A DNA stretch of 8,757 nucleotides, taken from contig CALKDV010000026.1 of the NCBI GenBank assembly GCA_938084085.1, positions 1 to 8,757 of the forward strand, read 5' to 3'. A program made the position numbers and the translations under genes. The DNA comes from an uncultured Nannocystaceae bacterium (lineage in GTDB: Bacteria > Myxococcota_A > Polyangia > Nannocystales > Nannocystaceae). Below are positions 1 through 6,280 of the stretch, piece after piece (the stretch's first letter is position 1; the number at the start of each line of letters is the position of its first letter). Below the pieces are notes generated by a model, which was not told the DNA's origin, did not search any database, and was given only the letters and a program-made list of their open reading frames with translations.

Positions 1-497
1 ACAAGTGGGAGGGGTTTGAGGCGGCGTTTCACGGCTTCGATCCGGAGCGTGTAGCGAATCTCTCCGGGGCGGAGGTCGCGGCGCTGCGTCGTGATGAGCG
101 CATTGTCCGCAACGGGCAGAAGATCGAGGCGGTTGTAGAGAACGCGCGCTACCTGCTTGACGAAGCCGCCGAGCACGGGAGCTTCGCAAAGATGGTCGCG
201 CGGTGGCCCGAAGATGACATCGTGGGGCTGTGGGCGCACCTAAAAAAGGGGGGCAGTCGACTCGGAGGTGATACGGGGCCCCGGGTGCTGCGCAGCGTGG
301 GCAAGCCCACCTTTGTGCTCACCCGCGACGTGGTGGCGAGTCTTGTGGCCCAGGGCATCGTGGACAAGCGCCCCACCTCCAAAAAAGACCTGGCGCAGGT
401 CCAAGACGCGTTCAACACCTGGGCCGCACAAAGCGGCGAGGATCTCAGCGTTATCAGCATGACCCTCGCCTGCACCGTTGACGCCAGCGGTCCGTAG
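1..497 (+). CDS. tag: DNA-3-methyladenine glycosylase I (Tag family), 5'-truncated by window edge
   Basis: A base-excision repair enzyme that removes 3-methyladenine from alkylated DNA in the cytoplasm. The reading frame is open from base 3, and 164 residues are visible. They begin at the conserved block W-x-x-F-x-x-A-F-x-G-FDPERVA, continue through DERIVRNGQKIEAVVENAR (visible residues 31-49) and then LKKGGSRLGG (about 80-89). This aligns by eye with the middle of E. coli Tag (FDPVKVAAM, GKIQAIIGNAR, LKKRG). Family members are about 190-210 residues, so roughly 30-45 N-terminal residues, including the catalytic Glu region, lie outside the window. The C-terminal part (FVLTRDVVASLV, then PTSKKDL) lacks the HxxxC zinc ligands that end E. 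coli Tag. It matches, from memory, a proteobacterial Tag-like subgroup without that zinc site. The gene ends 14 bp before a convergent gene. Family assignment is firm; substrate is inferred. Confidence 0.88.
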   Translation, partial: KWEGFEAAFHGFDPERVANLSGAEVAALRRDERIVRNGQKIEAVVENARYLLDEAAEHGSFAKMVARWPEDDIVGLWAHLKKGGSRLGGDTGPRVLRSVGKPTFVLTRDVVASLVAQGIVDKRPTSKKDLAQVQDAFNTWAAQSGEDLSVISMTLACTVDASGP

Positions 498-511
498 GTC
501 AGGCGCTGCGC

Positions 512-1723
512 TCAGCACCGGCAGCCGTAGAAGGGGCGGGCGTTGGTGGCGATCGATTCGCCGGCGACGTCGAGGAGCATATAGCCGTCGCGGTCATCGA
601 TGTCATAGATCAGCGTCTCGAGCCGGCCGTCGCGATCCACGTCGAGGAAAGCCACGGGCGGGGCGGTGAGCCAGTCCATGGTGGGGAGGGGCTCTAGGCC
701 GCTCGCGCGCAGCAGCGTGGTCTCGGAGTGCGATTGACCGAAGCCGTCGTCACAAGCCTGCGGGGCTTCCCCCACGGACTGGAACAAGACCCGCTTGAGG
801 CCCGTGCCCCCTCGATAGACTCTTCGTTGATAGCTGCTCCGGGCGAAGGTGTCCCAGTCGCGCGGTCCGTCGAGCTCCGGTGTCGGGATCGCCTGCCTGT
901 CGAGGTAGCGATCGTACTCGTCACGTAGCCTGGCGTCCGCGGCCGAGAGAAAATCCTCGCGGCGTTTCTTCGACGTGACGCCGTTCTCGCTCGCCCACAT
1001 CAGCGGGGCGGGCAGCGAGGCGCTGCGGGCGAACACCGCCCCCTCACACGAGGGTGGGAGGTCGAGCTGTGCCACGAGCCACCGGTCTTCACGCTTGAAG
1101 ACTGACGCGCGGAGCGCCTCACCTTGTTCGTGGTCGAGGGTGCCGTCGTCATGCGGGATGAACCCGTGCTCGCTAAAAAATGGCATGCCGTCAAACTCTG
1201 CGACCACGGTCAAAGCACCGAGACGCGCCTCACAAATTTTTCCGTGGTCGCCGTAGACGTCCACCATGGAGCCGTCCGCACCGCGAAACTCCTCTGGGAT
1301 GGCGGAGACGTCCGCGTCTTGTTCCGCGTACATATAGGCGTGAAGCTCTCTGGAGAGCGGCCCCTCGCGCCCGCGCAATGGCCCGTGACCCCACGAAGTG
1401 TCCACCGACTGGCTCAAAATGAGGTATCCGTCGCGCACAAATCCAAAGTTGATGGCGGGCGTGTGGGCGACCTTCTCAATTTCAAGTGGGTCGAGATGGT
1501 CGGGGTGACACACGAGGTCGCTCGCGCACCCGCGGTCTTCATGTTCAAGGGGCTCTGACTCCGTGGGGGCCACGAGCGTCGCTCGACAATCGGCGGGCGC
1601 GGGCTCATGGGGGGTAGGCAACTGCGCCACGGGGCGCCAAAACTGCGTCGCGCACAGGGCCAGGGGGCCGAGCATCGCCACGGCGTAGGGGATCCAGTCT
1701 GAGGAGGTGCGCGTTGGGGTCAT
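512..1723 (-). CDS. membrane-anchored or secreted protein of unknown function, calcium-loop-like C-terminus
   Basis: I do not recognise a named family. The 403-residue product starts at the ATG at 1723; the frame stays open further upstream but would then run into the divergent gene at 1867 with an Arg/Pro-rich low-quality extension. No good Shine-Dalgarno is visible. Residues about 10-28 (IPYAVAMLGPLALCATQFW) form one hydrophobic stretch, a signal anchor or uncleaved signal peptide, followed by a Pro-rich spacer. The rest is soluble, with seven cysteines (46, 66, 72, 164, 226, 324 and the closing pair 401/403 in CRC), which suggests export and disulfides. Near the end, FLDVDRDGRLETLIYDIDD (about 359-377) has the D-x-D-x-D-G-x-x-E pattern of calcium-binding loops seen in FG-GAP/VCBS-type repeats and dockerins; only one clear copy is present. 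It converges on the glycosylase gene with a 14 bp gap and has no obvious operon partner. Coding status is well supported by frame quality; function is unknown. Confidence 0.72.
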   Translation of the reverse strand: MTPTRTSSDWIPYAVAMLGPLALCATQFWRPVAQLPTPHEPAPADCRATLVAPTESEPLEHEDRGCASDLVCHPDHLDPLEIEKVAHTPAINFGFVRDGYLILSQSVDTSWGHGPLRGREGPLSRELHAYMYAEQDADVSAIPEEFRGADGSMVDVYGDHGKICEARLGALTVVAEFDGMPFFSEHGFIPHDDGTLDHEQGEALRASVFKREDRWLVAQLDLPPSCEGAVFARSASLPAPLMWASENGVTSKKRREDFLSAADARLRDEYDRYLDRQAIPTPELDGPRDWDTFARSSYQRRVYRGGTGLKRVLFQSVGEAPQACDDGFGQSHSETTLLRASGLEPLPTMDWLTAPPVAFLDVDRDGRLETLIYDIDDRDGYMLLDVAGESIATNARPFYGCRC

Positions 1724-1854
1724 CGTGAACGGACACGCCGGACCAGTGCCCTCTATTCCTCGGGGTCGGGGAAAATGTGTAGATTTGAGGCGTGGCCCAG
1801 GTGGGTGGTGGCAGCCCGGGGACCTTTTCGTTCGCGCGGGCACCCCGGCCAGGC

Positions 1855-1860
1855 TAGACT
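1855..1860 (+). promoter_or_regulatory. candidate -10 element placed for a leaderless transcript
   Basis: TAGACT lies only 6 bases before the ATG at 1867. A transcription start about 7 bases after a -10 box would fall on or next to the A of the start codon, and no Shine-Dalgarno precedes that ATG. No convincing -35 box is visible; the nearest candidate, TTCGCG at an 18-base spacing, is weak. The placement is seen in the sequence; promoter function is inferred. Confidence 0.35.
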
Positions 1861-1866
1861 TCGCGC

Positions 1867-2634
1867 ATGGCTTCTTCACGACTGGCGTCTTGGCAGGGTG
1901 TCCTCGCGTTTGTGCTCGCGCTCCCGGGGATCTCCGCATGTGACGACAAGGGGGACCCGTCCAACCAAGACAACGAAGGTACGGGCTACGGCGACGACTG
2001 CGAAGACACGGTCACGGTGCTCGCGTCCGTCGACGAGGTGAGCGCGGCGGGAATCGCAGGGCAAGCGCTGTTGGACGCGGCCGTGGGCGTGGGGCCACTG
2101 ACGCTCACGTGGACCGATCCGGCAGCGGACGGCGCGGGCTTCGTGGTGGTGACGAACGCCACGCCTGGGCCGGTCGAACTCACGCTCGGCGCGCTCTACG
2201 AGGGAGGCGAGGTCCGCTATGTCGCCTCGGAGCCCACGCCCGGCGACGGGAGCGAGGAGCCCGCCATTTACGTTGAGTGTCCAGATCGAATCGAGGTGGA
2301 TGTGGCATTGGACTTCGCCACCGGTGACGGGCTGTTCGCAGAGCAGTTTCAGACCACGCTTGTGCATCGTTTGTATCAAGAGGGCGATCCTGCGGGACTT
2401 GGTCCGCGCGTCTCCGCAGCCTTCACCCTCGACCTGAGCGCGCTGGCCGGCGGCCTCGAGGTCGTCGAGGTGCAACCCGAACCGCCCGAGACGCTCACAC
2501 ACACATTCTCAGCCGCGTTCCCGCTGGAGTCGGACGCCATGAGCCCTCCGAGTGGCGAGATCGGATCTCAAGGAACATGGAGCTACGACAACGGGATCCA
2601 GTCGGCGGCGTTTTTTACCATGGCGTCGTGGTGA
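1867..2634 (+). CDS. predicted lipoprotein of unknown function
   Basis: A 255-residue envelope lipoprotein of no family I recognise. A short Arg-containing N-terminus is followed by a hydrophobic segment (about 12-22) and the lipobox GISAC, which puts the lipidated Cys at 25. The residues after it are acidic and small (DDKGDPSNQDNEGTGYGDD), a flexible tether. Asp at +2 would retain it at the inner membrane under the E. coli rule, but myxobacteria need not follow that rule. The mature part is acidic and beta-rich in appearance, with only two other cysteines (45 and 138), a plausible disulfide. The ATG is preceded by no Shine-Dalgarno but by a TAGACT box 6 bases upstream, so translation may be leaderless. 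The next gene starts 30 bp downstream on the same strand, so the two are probably co-transcribed. Confidence 0.77.
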   Translation: MASSRLASWQGVLAFVLALPGISACDDKGDPSNQDNEGTGYGDDCEDTVTVLASVDEVSAAGIAGQALLDAAVGVGPLTLTWTDPAADGAGFVVVTNATPGPVELTLGALYEGGEVRYVASEPTPGDGSEEPAIYVECPDRIEVDVALDFATGDGLFAEQFQTTLVHRLYQEGDPAGLGPRVSAAFTLDLSALAGGLEVVEVQPEPPETLTHTFSAAFPLESDAMSPPSGEIGSQGTWSYDNGIQSAAFFTMASW

Positions 2635-2664
2635 GGCGAGTGAACCCAGCGGCGGAGAGCGATC

Positions 2665-3249
2665 GTGAAGCGTAGCCCCGCTCCACGGCTGCCGGAGGGA
2701 CGCCTGCCCGCAAAAGGTTGGCTCGATTCCTTCGACCGCGGGCGCTTGGCGGTGACCGCGGGACTCGGCGTGTACGGCGCTTTGATGATCTTCACCCCGG
2801 GAGAGTTTCGCTTCATGGACTGGGTGGACCTCGCCTTCCATGAGGCAGGACACCTCTTCCTTACCCCCTTCGGGCGGGTGATGCATTTTTTAGGGGGCAC
2901 GCTCGGGCAGCTGTTTTGGCCCCTCGCCTGCGGCGTCTATTTTTGGCGACGTAGCCAGGGGTTCTCGGCGGCGGTCATGGTGCTGTGGCTCGGCCAGAAC
3001 ATGTTTAATATCGCGCGGTACATGAAAGACGCTGTGCTCACCGAGCTCCCCTTGGTGGGGGGTGGCATGCACGATTGGAACTGGCTGTTTTCGCGCTGGC
3101 ACCTGCTGCATCGCGCTCAACTTTTTGGCAACCTGGTGTACGCCGTGGGGGTGTTGCTCGTGGGGCTCTCCATCTACGGGATGTGGCGATTCTCGCGACG
3201 GACCGAGGCGGTGGACGGGGCGTCCGTATGGTCCGCGGGGCGAGGCTGA
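2665..3249 (+). CDS. small integral membrane protein with HEAGH zinc-metalloprotease motif
   Basis: A 194-residue membrane protein starting at GTG, chosen because GGAGAG at 2654-2659 gives a well-placed ribosome binding site. Hydrophobic segments appear at about 27-45, 76-94, 99-117 and 152-172. H59-E60-A-G-H63 is the HExxH zinc-binding signature, set in an amphipathic stretch (LAFHEAGHLFLTPFGRVMHFLGG) at the start of the membrane core. A second conserved-looking block, GGGMHDWNWLFSRWHLLH (132-149), supplies H136 and D137 as possible third ligands. The layout resembles a group of uncharacterised bacterial membrane proteins that I recall with HEAGH followed by a GG-x-HDW motif. It is reminiscent of, but much shorter than, M50/site-2 proteases and lacks a recognisable PDZ domain or NPDG motif. 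A role in intramembrane or membrane-proximal proteolysis is inference. It sits 30 bp after a lipoprotein gene, likely in one operon. Confidence 0.78.
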   Translation: MKRSPAPRLPEGRLPAKGWLDSFDRGRLAVTAGLGVYGALMIFTPGEFRFMDWVDLAFHEAGHLFLTPFGRVMHFLGGTLGQLFWPLACGVYFWRRSQGFSAAVMVLWLGQNMFNIARYMKDAVLTELPLVGGGMHDWNWLFSRWHLLHRAQLFGNLVYAVGVLLVGLSIYGMWRFSRRTEAVDGASVWSAGRG

Positions 3250-3284
3250 TCCTGTCACTTTACAGTCTCTTTACCGTGAAGTAG

Positions 3285-3305
3285 CCGCGCGCCAACGGTG
3301 CGCGG
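3285..3305 (+). other. GC-rich hairpin between genes
   Basis: CCGCGCGCC and GGTGCGCGG pair into a 9 bp stem (one G-T) around the loop AAC, 36 bases past the end of the HEAGH gene. No T-run follows (the next bases are TCGTGAATAAAG), so it is not a standard rho-independent terminator. It could protect the 3' end of the upstream mRNA or sit in the leader of the gene at 3342. Confidence 0.4.
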
Positions 3306-3341
3306 TCGTGAATAAAGCAAGCATCGCGTAGGGTCTTGCGC

Positions 3342-4025
3342 ATGCAGATTTTTGGATTGACTCGGTCGACCTCTTTGCTCCCCATCGCGTGGCCCCTCCG
3401 GTCGTCGCACGACGCTGCGACCGTGGCGTTGACCCTCGCCCTGGCGCTGACGGGATGCGGGGACGATGACGGGGATGACGGCGCGAGCGAAGGAGAATCC
3501 ACTTCGCAGACCTCCGCGGACGACGGCGGGACCACGGGGGCCGACACTGGAGACGGAGACGGGGACGGGGACGGCGACGGGGACGGGGACGGGGACGGCG
3601 ACGGGGATGGCGACAGCGCGTGCGCGTTTCCCCTCGTGGCGCTCCAGACCGGCCAAGACTCCACCTGCGCCGGTGGCAACGTCCACACCTGGCCGATCGG
3701 CATGGCGCCCGAGGACTGCCACGGCTGGGTGGGCGTGGACAATATGGGGCAAGAGCACGCCAACTCCGCCAACGCCATCGGCTGCAACCCCGACAGCACC
3801 TTCACATTTACGCAGTTCGCGGGCAACCTCGATTGCAGCGGGAGCGGCGTCGAGAAGGTGTTCACCATGGGGGTCTGCGAGCAAGACATCCCACCGGTGC
3901 TCTACACGCTGGGGCTCAACCTCGCGTGTTGCCTCGACCCGAGCTCGCCGGATTGCGTTACGGGGATCCCCTCGGTGGAGGTGCAAGGTGGGAGCGTCTA
4001 CCTCAACGGCGTCGCCTGTGAGTAG
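3342..4025 (+). CDS. cysteine-rich lipoprotein with Gly-Asp repeat linker
   Basis: A 227-residue envelope lipoprotein. ATG at 3342 is preferred over the in-frame TTG at 3336 because AGGG at 3330-3333 lies 8 bases upstream of it. The N-terminus is unusually long (RSTSLLPIAWPLRSSHD) before the hydrophobic segment at about 25-37 and the lipobox LTGC, lipid Cys at 39. An acidic Ser/Thr/Asp/Gly stretch follows, then eleven consecutive Gly-Asp pairs (70-91), then a compact domain of about 135 residues. That domain holds ten cysteines (94, 109, 126, 148, 165, 179, 196, 197, 205, 226), an even number that suggests five disulfides in an exported fold. Gly-Asp linkers after a lipobox are frequent in Nannocystaceae lipoproteins. 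I cannot name the Cys-rich domain. It ends 15 bp before a convergent gene. Confidence 0.83.
   Translation: MQIFGLTRSTSLLPIAWPLRSSHDAATVALTLALALTGCGDDDGDDGASEGESTSQTSADDGGTTGADTGDGDGDGDGDGDGDGDGDGDGDSACAFPLVALQTGQDSTCAGGNVHTWPIGMAPEDCHGWVGVDNMGQEHANSANAIGCNPDSTFTFTQFAGNLDCSGSGVEKVFTMGVCEQDIPPVLYTLGLNLACCLDPSSPDCVTGIPSVEVQGGSVYLNGVACE
3549..3614 (+). repeat. 11-copy GGN-GAY hexanucleotide repeat encoding (Gly-Asp)11
   Basis: Eleven tandem 6-base units inside the lipoprotein gene. Ten of eleven Asp codons are GAC, while Gly alternates among GGA, GGG and GGC, so the units differ almost only at the Gly third base. Slippage by whole units would change linker length without a frameshift. The antisense strand reads as a Ser-Pro repeat, which is only a shadow. 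Confidence 0.93.
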
Positions 4026-4040
4026 CGCCCGAGCCCGCGT

Positions 4041-5402
4041 CTACGGCGTCTTGTAGGCCACGCCGAGTCCCACCAGGCACATCTCGTCGAGGGTGCCTTC
4101 GCCGACCTCCACGTCGATGGGCTCGGTCTCCCCTACCTCGGCGAGGGCTTCCAGGACGGCGGGGTTGTCCATGGTGTTGTCGTAGGTGCAGCGCACCCGG
4201 ACGATGTCGCCGTTCTCCACCTTAAAACCCTCCGCGATGGGCGTGTCGTAGGTGTAGATGCGCTGCCAGTTGAAGTCCCACGAGGGGGTTTGCACGAGAC
4301 AGTGCTCCTCGCCGCCGCGGATGATGCTCGTCCGCATGTCCACCCCCACTTTGTGCATATGATTGGCTGTCGCCCACACGCGCGCGTCGACGTTGCCGAA
4401 GTCCGGCACGACCCAATCCACCACCTCTTCGTGGCCCTTGGCGCCCGCTTTGATGAGGAAGGGTGGGTCTTGAATGGTGCCAACGCCGGGGGCGCCGACG
4501 AGCTCAAAAAACGAGCTCCACTCGGGGGCTTGGGTGGAGTACCGAACGGCGAGCGCCGTGGAGTTATCGACCTCGGGGCCCCCGCCCGTGGCGTGGTAGT
4601 GGTAGTTCAAGATCATGCGAGCGCCGGCGGGGAACTCGACACCGACTCCTTTTGGCGATTGGAAGGGGAAGGAGCCTGGGACCCAGCCGCCGATGAGGGT
4701 GGCGTCGGCGACGCCCGGTCCGCCACCGCAGTCTTCGCGGATGCCGTCTTGCCAGGAGGCAGAGGCGCCCGAGGGGTCGATAAACATCAGGACGTGATGG
4801 GCGATCTCGGGGTTTCCGGGGAGCACTTGAATGCCGTCGAGATAGATATCCTCGGTGTTGCCGAGATCGAAGCTGAGGCAGTGAACGAAGTCGAGCGTGT
4901 TCTCGGTGGCCTCTACCGTGATCGACCCTTGCATGGGGATGGTGGCGGTGGGGTTTTCAAGGTTGGGATTGATGGGAGGGGGGATGTTCGCCGCCAACGC
5001 GGGGTCTCCCTCTGGCGCGCCCAGGTCCGCCCAGTCGATAAAGGCTTGAATCTCTTCTTCAGACAGGCGCGCGTCGTGGTTAAAAGGGAAGGGCGGCGCG
5101 CAGGTCTCGGTCTCCACCGCGTGCCACGGCGGCATGACCCCCGCGGCGACCTGCTGCGCCATGAACGCCGCCCATGGTCTCGTCTCCTCGTAGTCGTTCA
5201 TGGAGAACGGCGCGATCCCGCCGTCGCTGTGGCAGCTTTGGCAATTGGAGGCGACCAGCGGGGCCATGTCTTCGTACCAGTTGGGGCGGGCAGCGGTGGT
5301 TCCGCCGTCGTCCGTGCCGCTCGGCTCACCTTGATTCGAACATCCCAGCGCACAGCTAGTCACGAGGCAGATGCCCCAGGCCGCATACTTAGACAGTGAC
5401 AT
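4041..5402 (-). CDS. lipoprotein fusing a c-type haem domain to a PHM/DBH-like copper monooxygenase
   Basis: A 453-residue exported enzyme. A hydrophobic N-terminus ends in the lipobox CALGC (lipid Cys 21). Residues about 41-125 form a cytochrome-c-like domain: N-C54-Q-S-C57-H58 is the haem attachment site, and M90 in the GVMPPWH motif is the likely axial Met. The C-terminal two thirds carry the ligand set of copper type II ascorbate-dependent monooxygenases (peptidylglycine/dopamine hydroxylase superfamily): H202-H203 (HHVLMF), H268/H270 (NYHYH), H348-M-H350 (NHMHKVG) and M441 (DEMCLVGLG). Spacing follows mammalian PHM (His107/108, His172, His242/244, Met314), so both copper sites look complete. 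It probably hydroxylates an unknown substrate at the cell envelope, with the haem domain as a possible electron entry; the substrate is not deducible. Start: ATG 5402, weak ribosome binding site (AGGG 13 bases upstream, inside a palindrome). Candidate -10 TAGACA at 5437-5432. Confidence 0.9.
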   Translation of the reverse strand: MSLSKYAAWGICLVTSCALGCSNQGEPSGTDDGGTTAARPNWYEDMAPLVASNCQSCHSDGGIAPFSMNDYEETRPWAAFMAQQVAAGVMPPWHAVETETCAPPFPFNHDARLSEEEIQAFIDWADLGAPEGDPALAANIPPPINPNLENPTATIPMQGSITVEATENTLDFVHCLSFDLGNTEDIYLDGIQVLPGNPEIAHHVLMFIDPSGASASWQDGIREDCGGGPGVADATLIGGWVPGSFPFQSPKGVGVEFPAGARMILNYHYHATGGGPEVDNSTALAVRYSTQAPEWSSFFELVGAPGVGTIQDPPFLIKAGAKGHEEVVDWVVPDFGNVDARVWATANHMHKVGVDMRTSIIRGGEEHCLVQTPSWDFNWQRIYTYDTPIAEGFKVENGDIVRVRCTYDNTMDNPAVLEALAEVGETEPIDVEVGEGTLDEMCLVGLGVAYKTP

Positions 5403-5413
5403 GTTAGAAACGT

Positions 5414-5432
5414 AGCCCTGCGTGGCAGGGCT
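5414..5432. promoter_or_regulatory. 19 bp palindrome upstream of the haem-copper gene
   Basis: AGCCCTGC and GCAGGGCT are perfect inverted arms of 8 bp around GTG. The right end touches TGTCTA (5432-5437), a candidate -10 (TAGACA) for the leftward gene at 5402, so the predicted transcription start would fall inside the palindrome. It could be an operator, or an RNA hairpin that masks the AGGG near the start codon. The symmetry is seen; the role is inferred. There is no T-run on either side, so a terminator is unlikely. Confidence 0.5.
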
Positions 5433-5507
5433 GTCTACCTTGATCAGGGGCGATTGTTTCTCACACCGAGTGGACGATGAACGCTCGATTTATGACATGA
5501 TCGACGT

Positions 5508-6074
5508 ATGGACTCCCGCGCCGATGATTCCGTAACCGTCGCTGACGTCTTGTCGTTCTGGTTTGAGGCCCATGGTCCCAAGGACTGGTTCGGCGGGGAA
5601 AAGAGCTTCGATGCCGCTGTAATCGAGGGGTTCGCGACGACCCATGCGAAGGCGGTCGCTAACGAGCTCGTCTCGTGGAGGAGCACGCCGGAGGGGCGGC
5701 TCGCAGAAATCATCGTGCTCGATCAGTTCAGCCGCCAGATTCATCGTCGGCATCCGCGCGCGTTCGCGGCCGACGGACAAGCGTTGGCCCTGGCTCAGGA
5801 GATGGTACTGCGAGGGGATGATCTCAAAATCGAGGAGGGGCGACGGCTGTTCGCGTACATGCCGTATATGCACTCCGAGTCCCGAGCCGTTCAAGACGAC
5901 TCGGTGCGGTTGTTCTCGGTTTTTGATGACGAGACGCGACGATACGCGGACGAGCATCGAGCGCTCATCGTGCGCTTCGGTCGGTATCCCCACCGCAACG
6001 CGACGTTGGGGCGAGAGAGCTCCGCTGCAGAGCGGGAGCATCTCGCCGGGAATCACGAATCGTACGGCCAGTGA
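5508..6074 (+). CDS. DUF924 family protein
   Basis: A 188-residue soluble protein matching the DUF924 family (TPR-like helical fold) over its full length. Hallmarks in order: VLSFWFE (14-20), W27-F-G-G with SFD (33-35), W57-RSTPEGRLAEIIVLDQFSR (57-76), PRAFAADGQAL (83-93), LFAYMPYMHSE (114-124), HRALIVRFGRYPHRNATLGR (150-169). The family consensus is FWFG, LDQFpRN, RAFatD, YlPfmHSE and FGRFPHRN, so all blocks are present; the usual Asn after QFPR is Gln here (FSRQI). The family has no firmly established biochemical role, so none is assigned. No signal peptide or membrane segment is seen, so it should be cytoplasmic. The ATG has a poor Shine-Dalgarno; TATGAC at 5491-5496 is a possible -10. It is divergent from the copper enzyme gene with 105 bp between them and stands alone on its strand. 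Confidence 0.92.
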   Translation: MDSRADDSVTVADVLSFWFEAHGPKDWFGGEKSFDAAVIEGFATTHAKAVANELVSWRSTPEGRLAEIIVLDQFSRQIHRRHPRAFAADGQALALAQEMVLRGDDLKIEEGRRLFAYMPYMHSESRAVQDDSVRLFSVFDDETRRYADEHRALIVRFGRYPHRNATLGRESSAAEREHLAGNHESYGQ

Positions 6075-6280
6075 AGGTTGAAGACCATCTCCCACACGGT
6101 AGGTGGGTGTGGCGCGGGGGCAGGTGCCTACAGCGCAGGAGTGGGTCGTTGTGGGACGGTGTTTTTTTTCCAAAGTCCGCGGCTCTGCTCGAAGGGAAAG
6201 ACATGAACCACAGCAGCTACATTCGAATCAAGTAAGAGGAGACCGCGACGTGTCACGCGGCCTTCTATTTGCCATCACTC
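6075..6280 (+). other. non-coding stretch after the DUF924 gene
   Basis: About 200 bases with no recognisable conventional gene. It contains a weak hairpin just after the DUF924 stop (CCCAC at 6091-6095 with GTGGG at 6103-6107, or CCACAC 6092-6097 with GTGTGG 6107-6112), a T8 run at 6162-6169 without a convincing stem directly before it, two tiny ORFs listed separately, and a 5 bp stem CCGCG/CGCGG at 6243-6260. It is either a long 3' untranslated region of DUF924 or a separate small transcript ending at the terminator that follows. Confidence 0.4.
6203..6235 (+). CDS. candidate 10-residue micro-ORF
   Basis: ATG at 6203 reads MNHSSYIRIK and stops with TAA. A purine-rich GAAGGGA lies just upstream at ribosome-binding distance. 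Its stop overlaps the ribosome binding site of a second tiny ORF. It could be a leader peptide or chance; there is no homology I recognise. Low confidence. Confidence 0.2.
   Translation: MNHSSYIRIK

Noticed and set aside
1724..1939. N-terminal extension of the minus-strand gene to 1939
   Set aside because: The added 72 residues are Arg/Pro-rich, would overlap the divergent lipoprotein gene, and would place the signal anchor in the middle of the protein.
3285..3305. Hairpin as a rho-independent terminator
   Set aside because: The stem is strong but is not followed by a T-run on either strand.
3255..3986. Minus-strand frames across the Gly-Asp lipoprotein, including a Ser-Pro or Val-Pro dipeptide repeat
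   Set aside because: The repeat is simply the reverse complement of the GGN-GAC units. The plus-strand frame has a lipobox, ribosome site and ordered cysteines.
4290..5399. 369-codon open frame on the plus strand
   Set aside because: Antisense shadow of the haem-copper monooxygenase; rich in Arg, Gly and Val with no recognisable domain.
6162..6169. T8 run as a terminator for DUF924
   Set aside because: No convincing GC-rich stem lies directly before it; the only pairing found is long-range or includes G-T pairs. The clear terminator is at 6281-6315.
6218..6232. TTCGAATC suggesting the T-arm of a tRNA
   Set aside because: The flanking bases do not form a T-stem and no acceptor or anticodon stem can be built around it.
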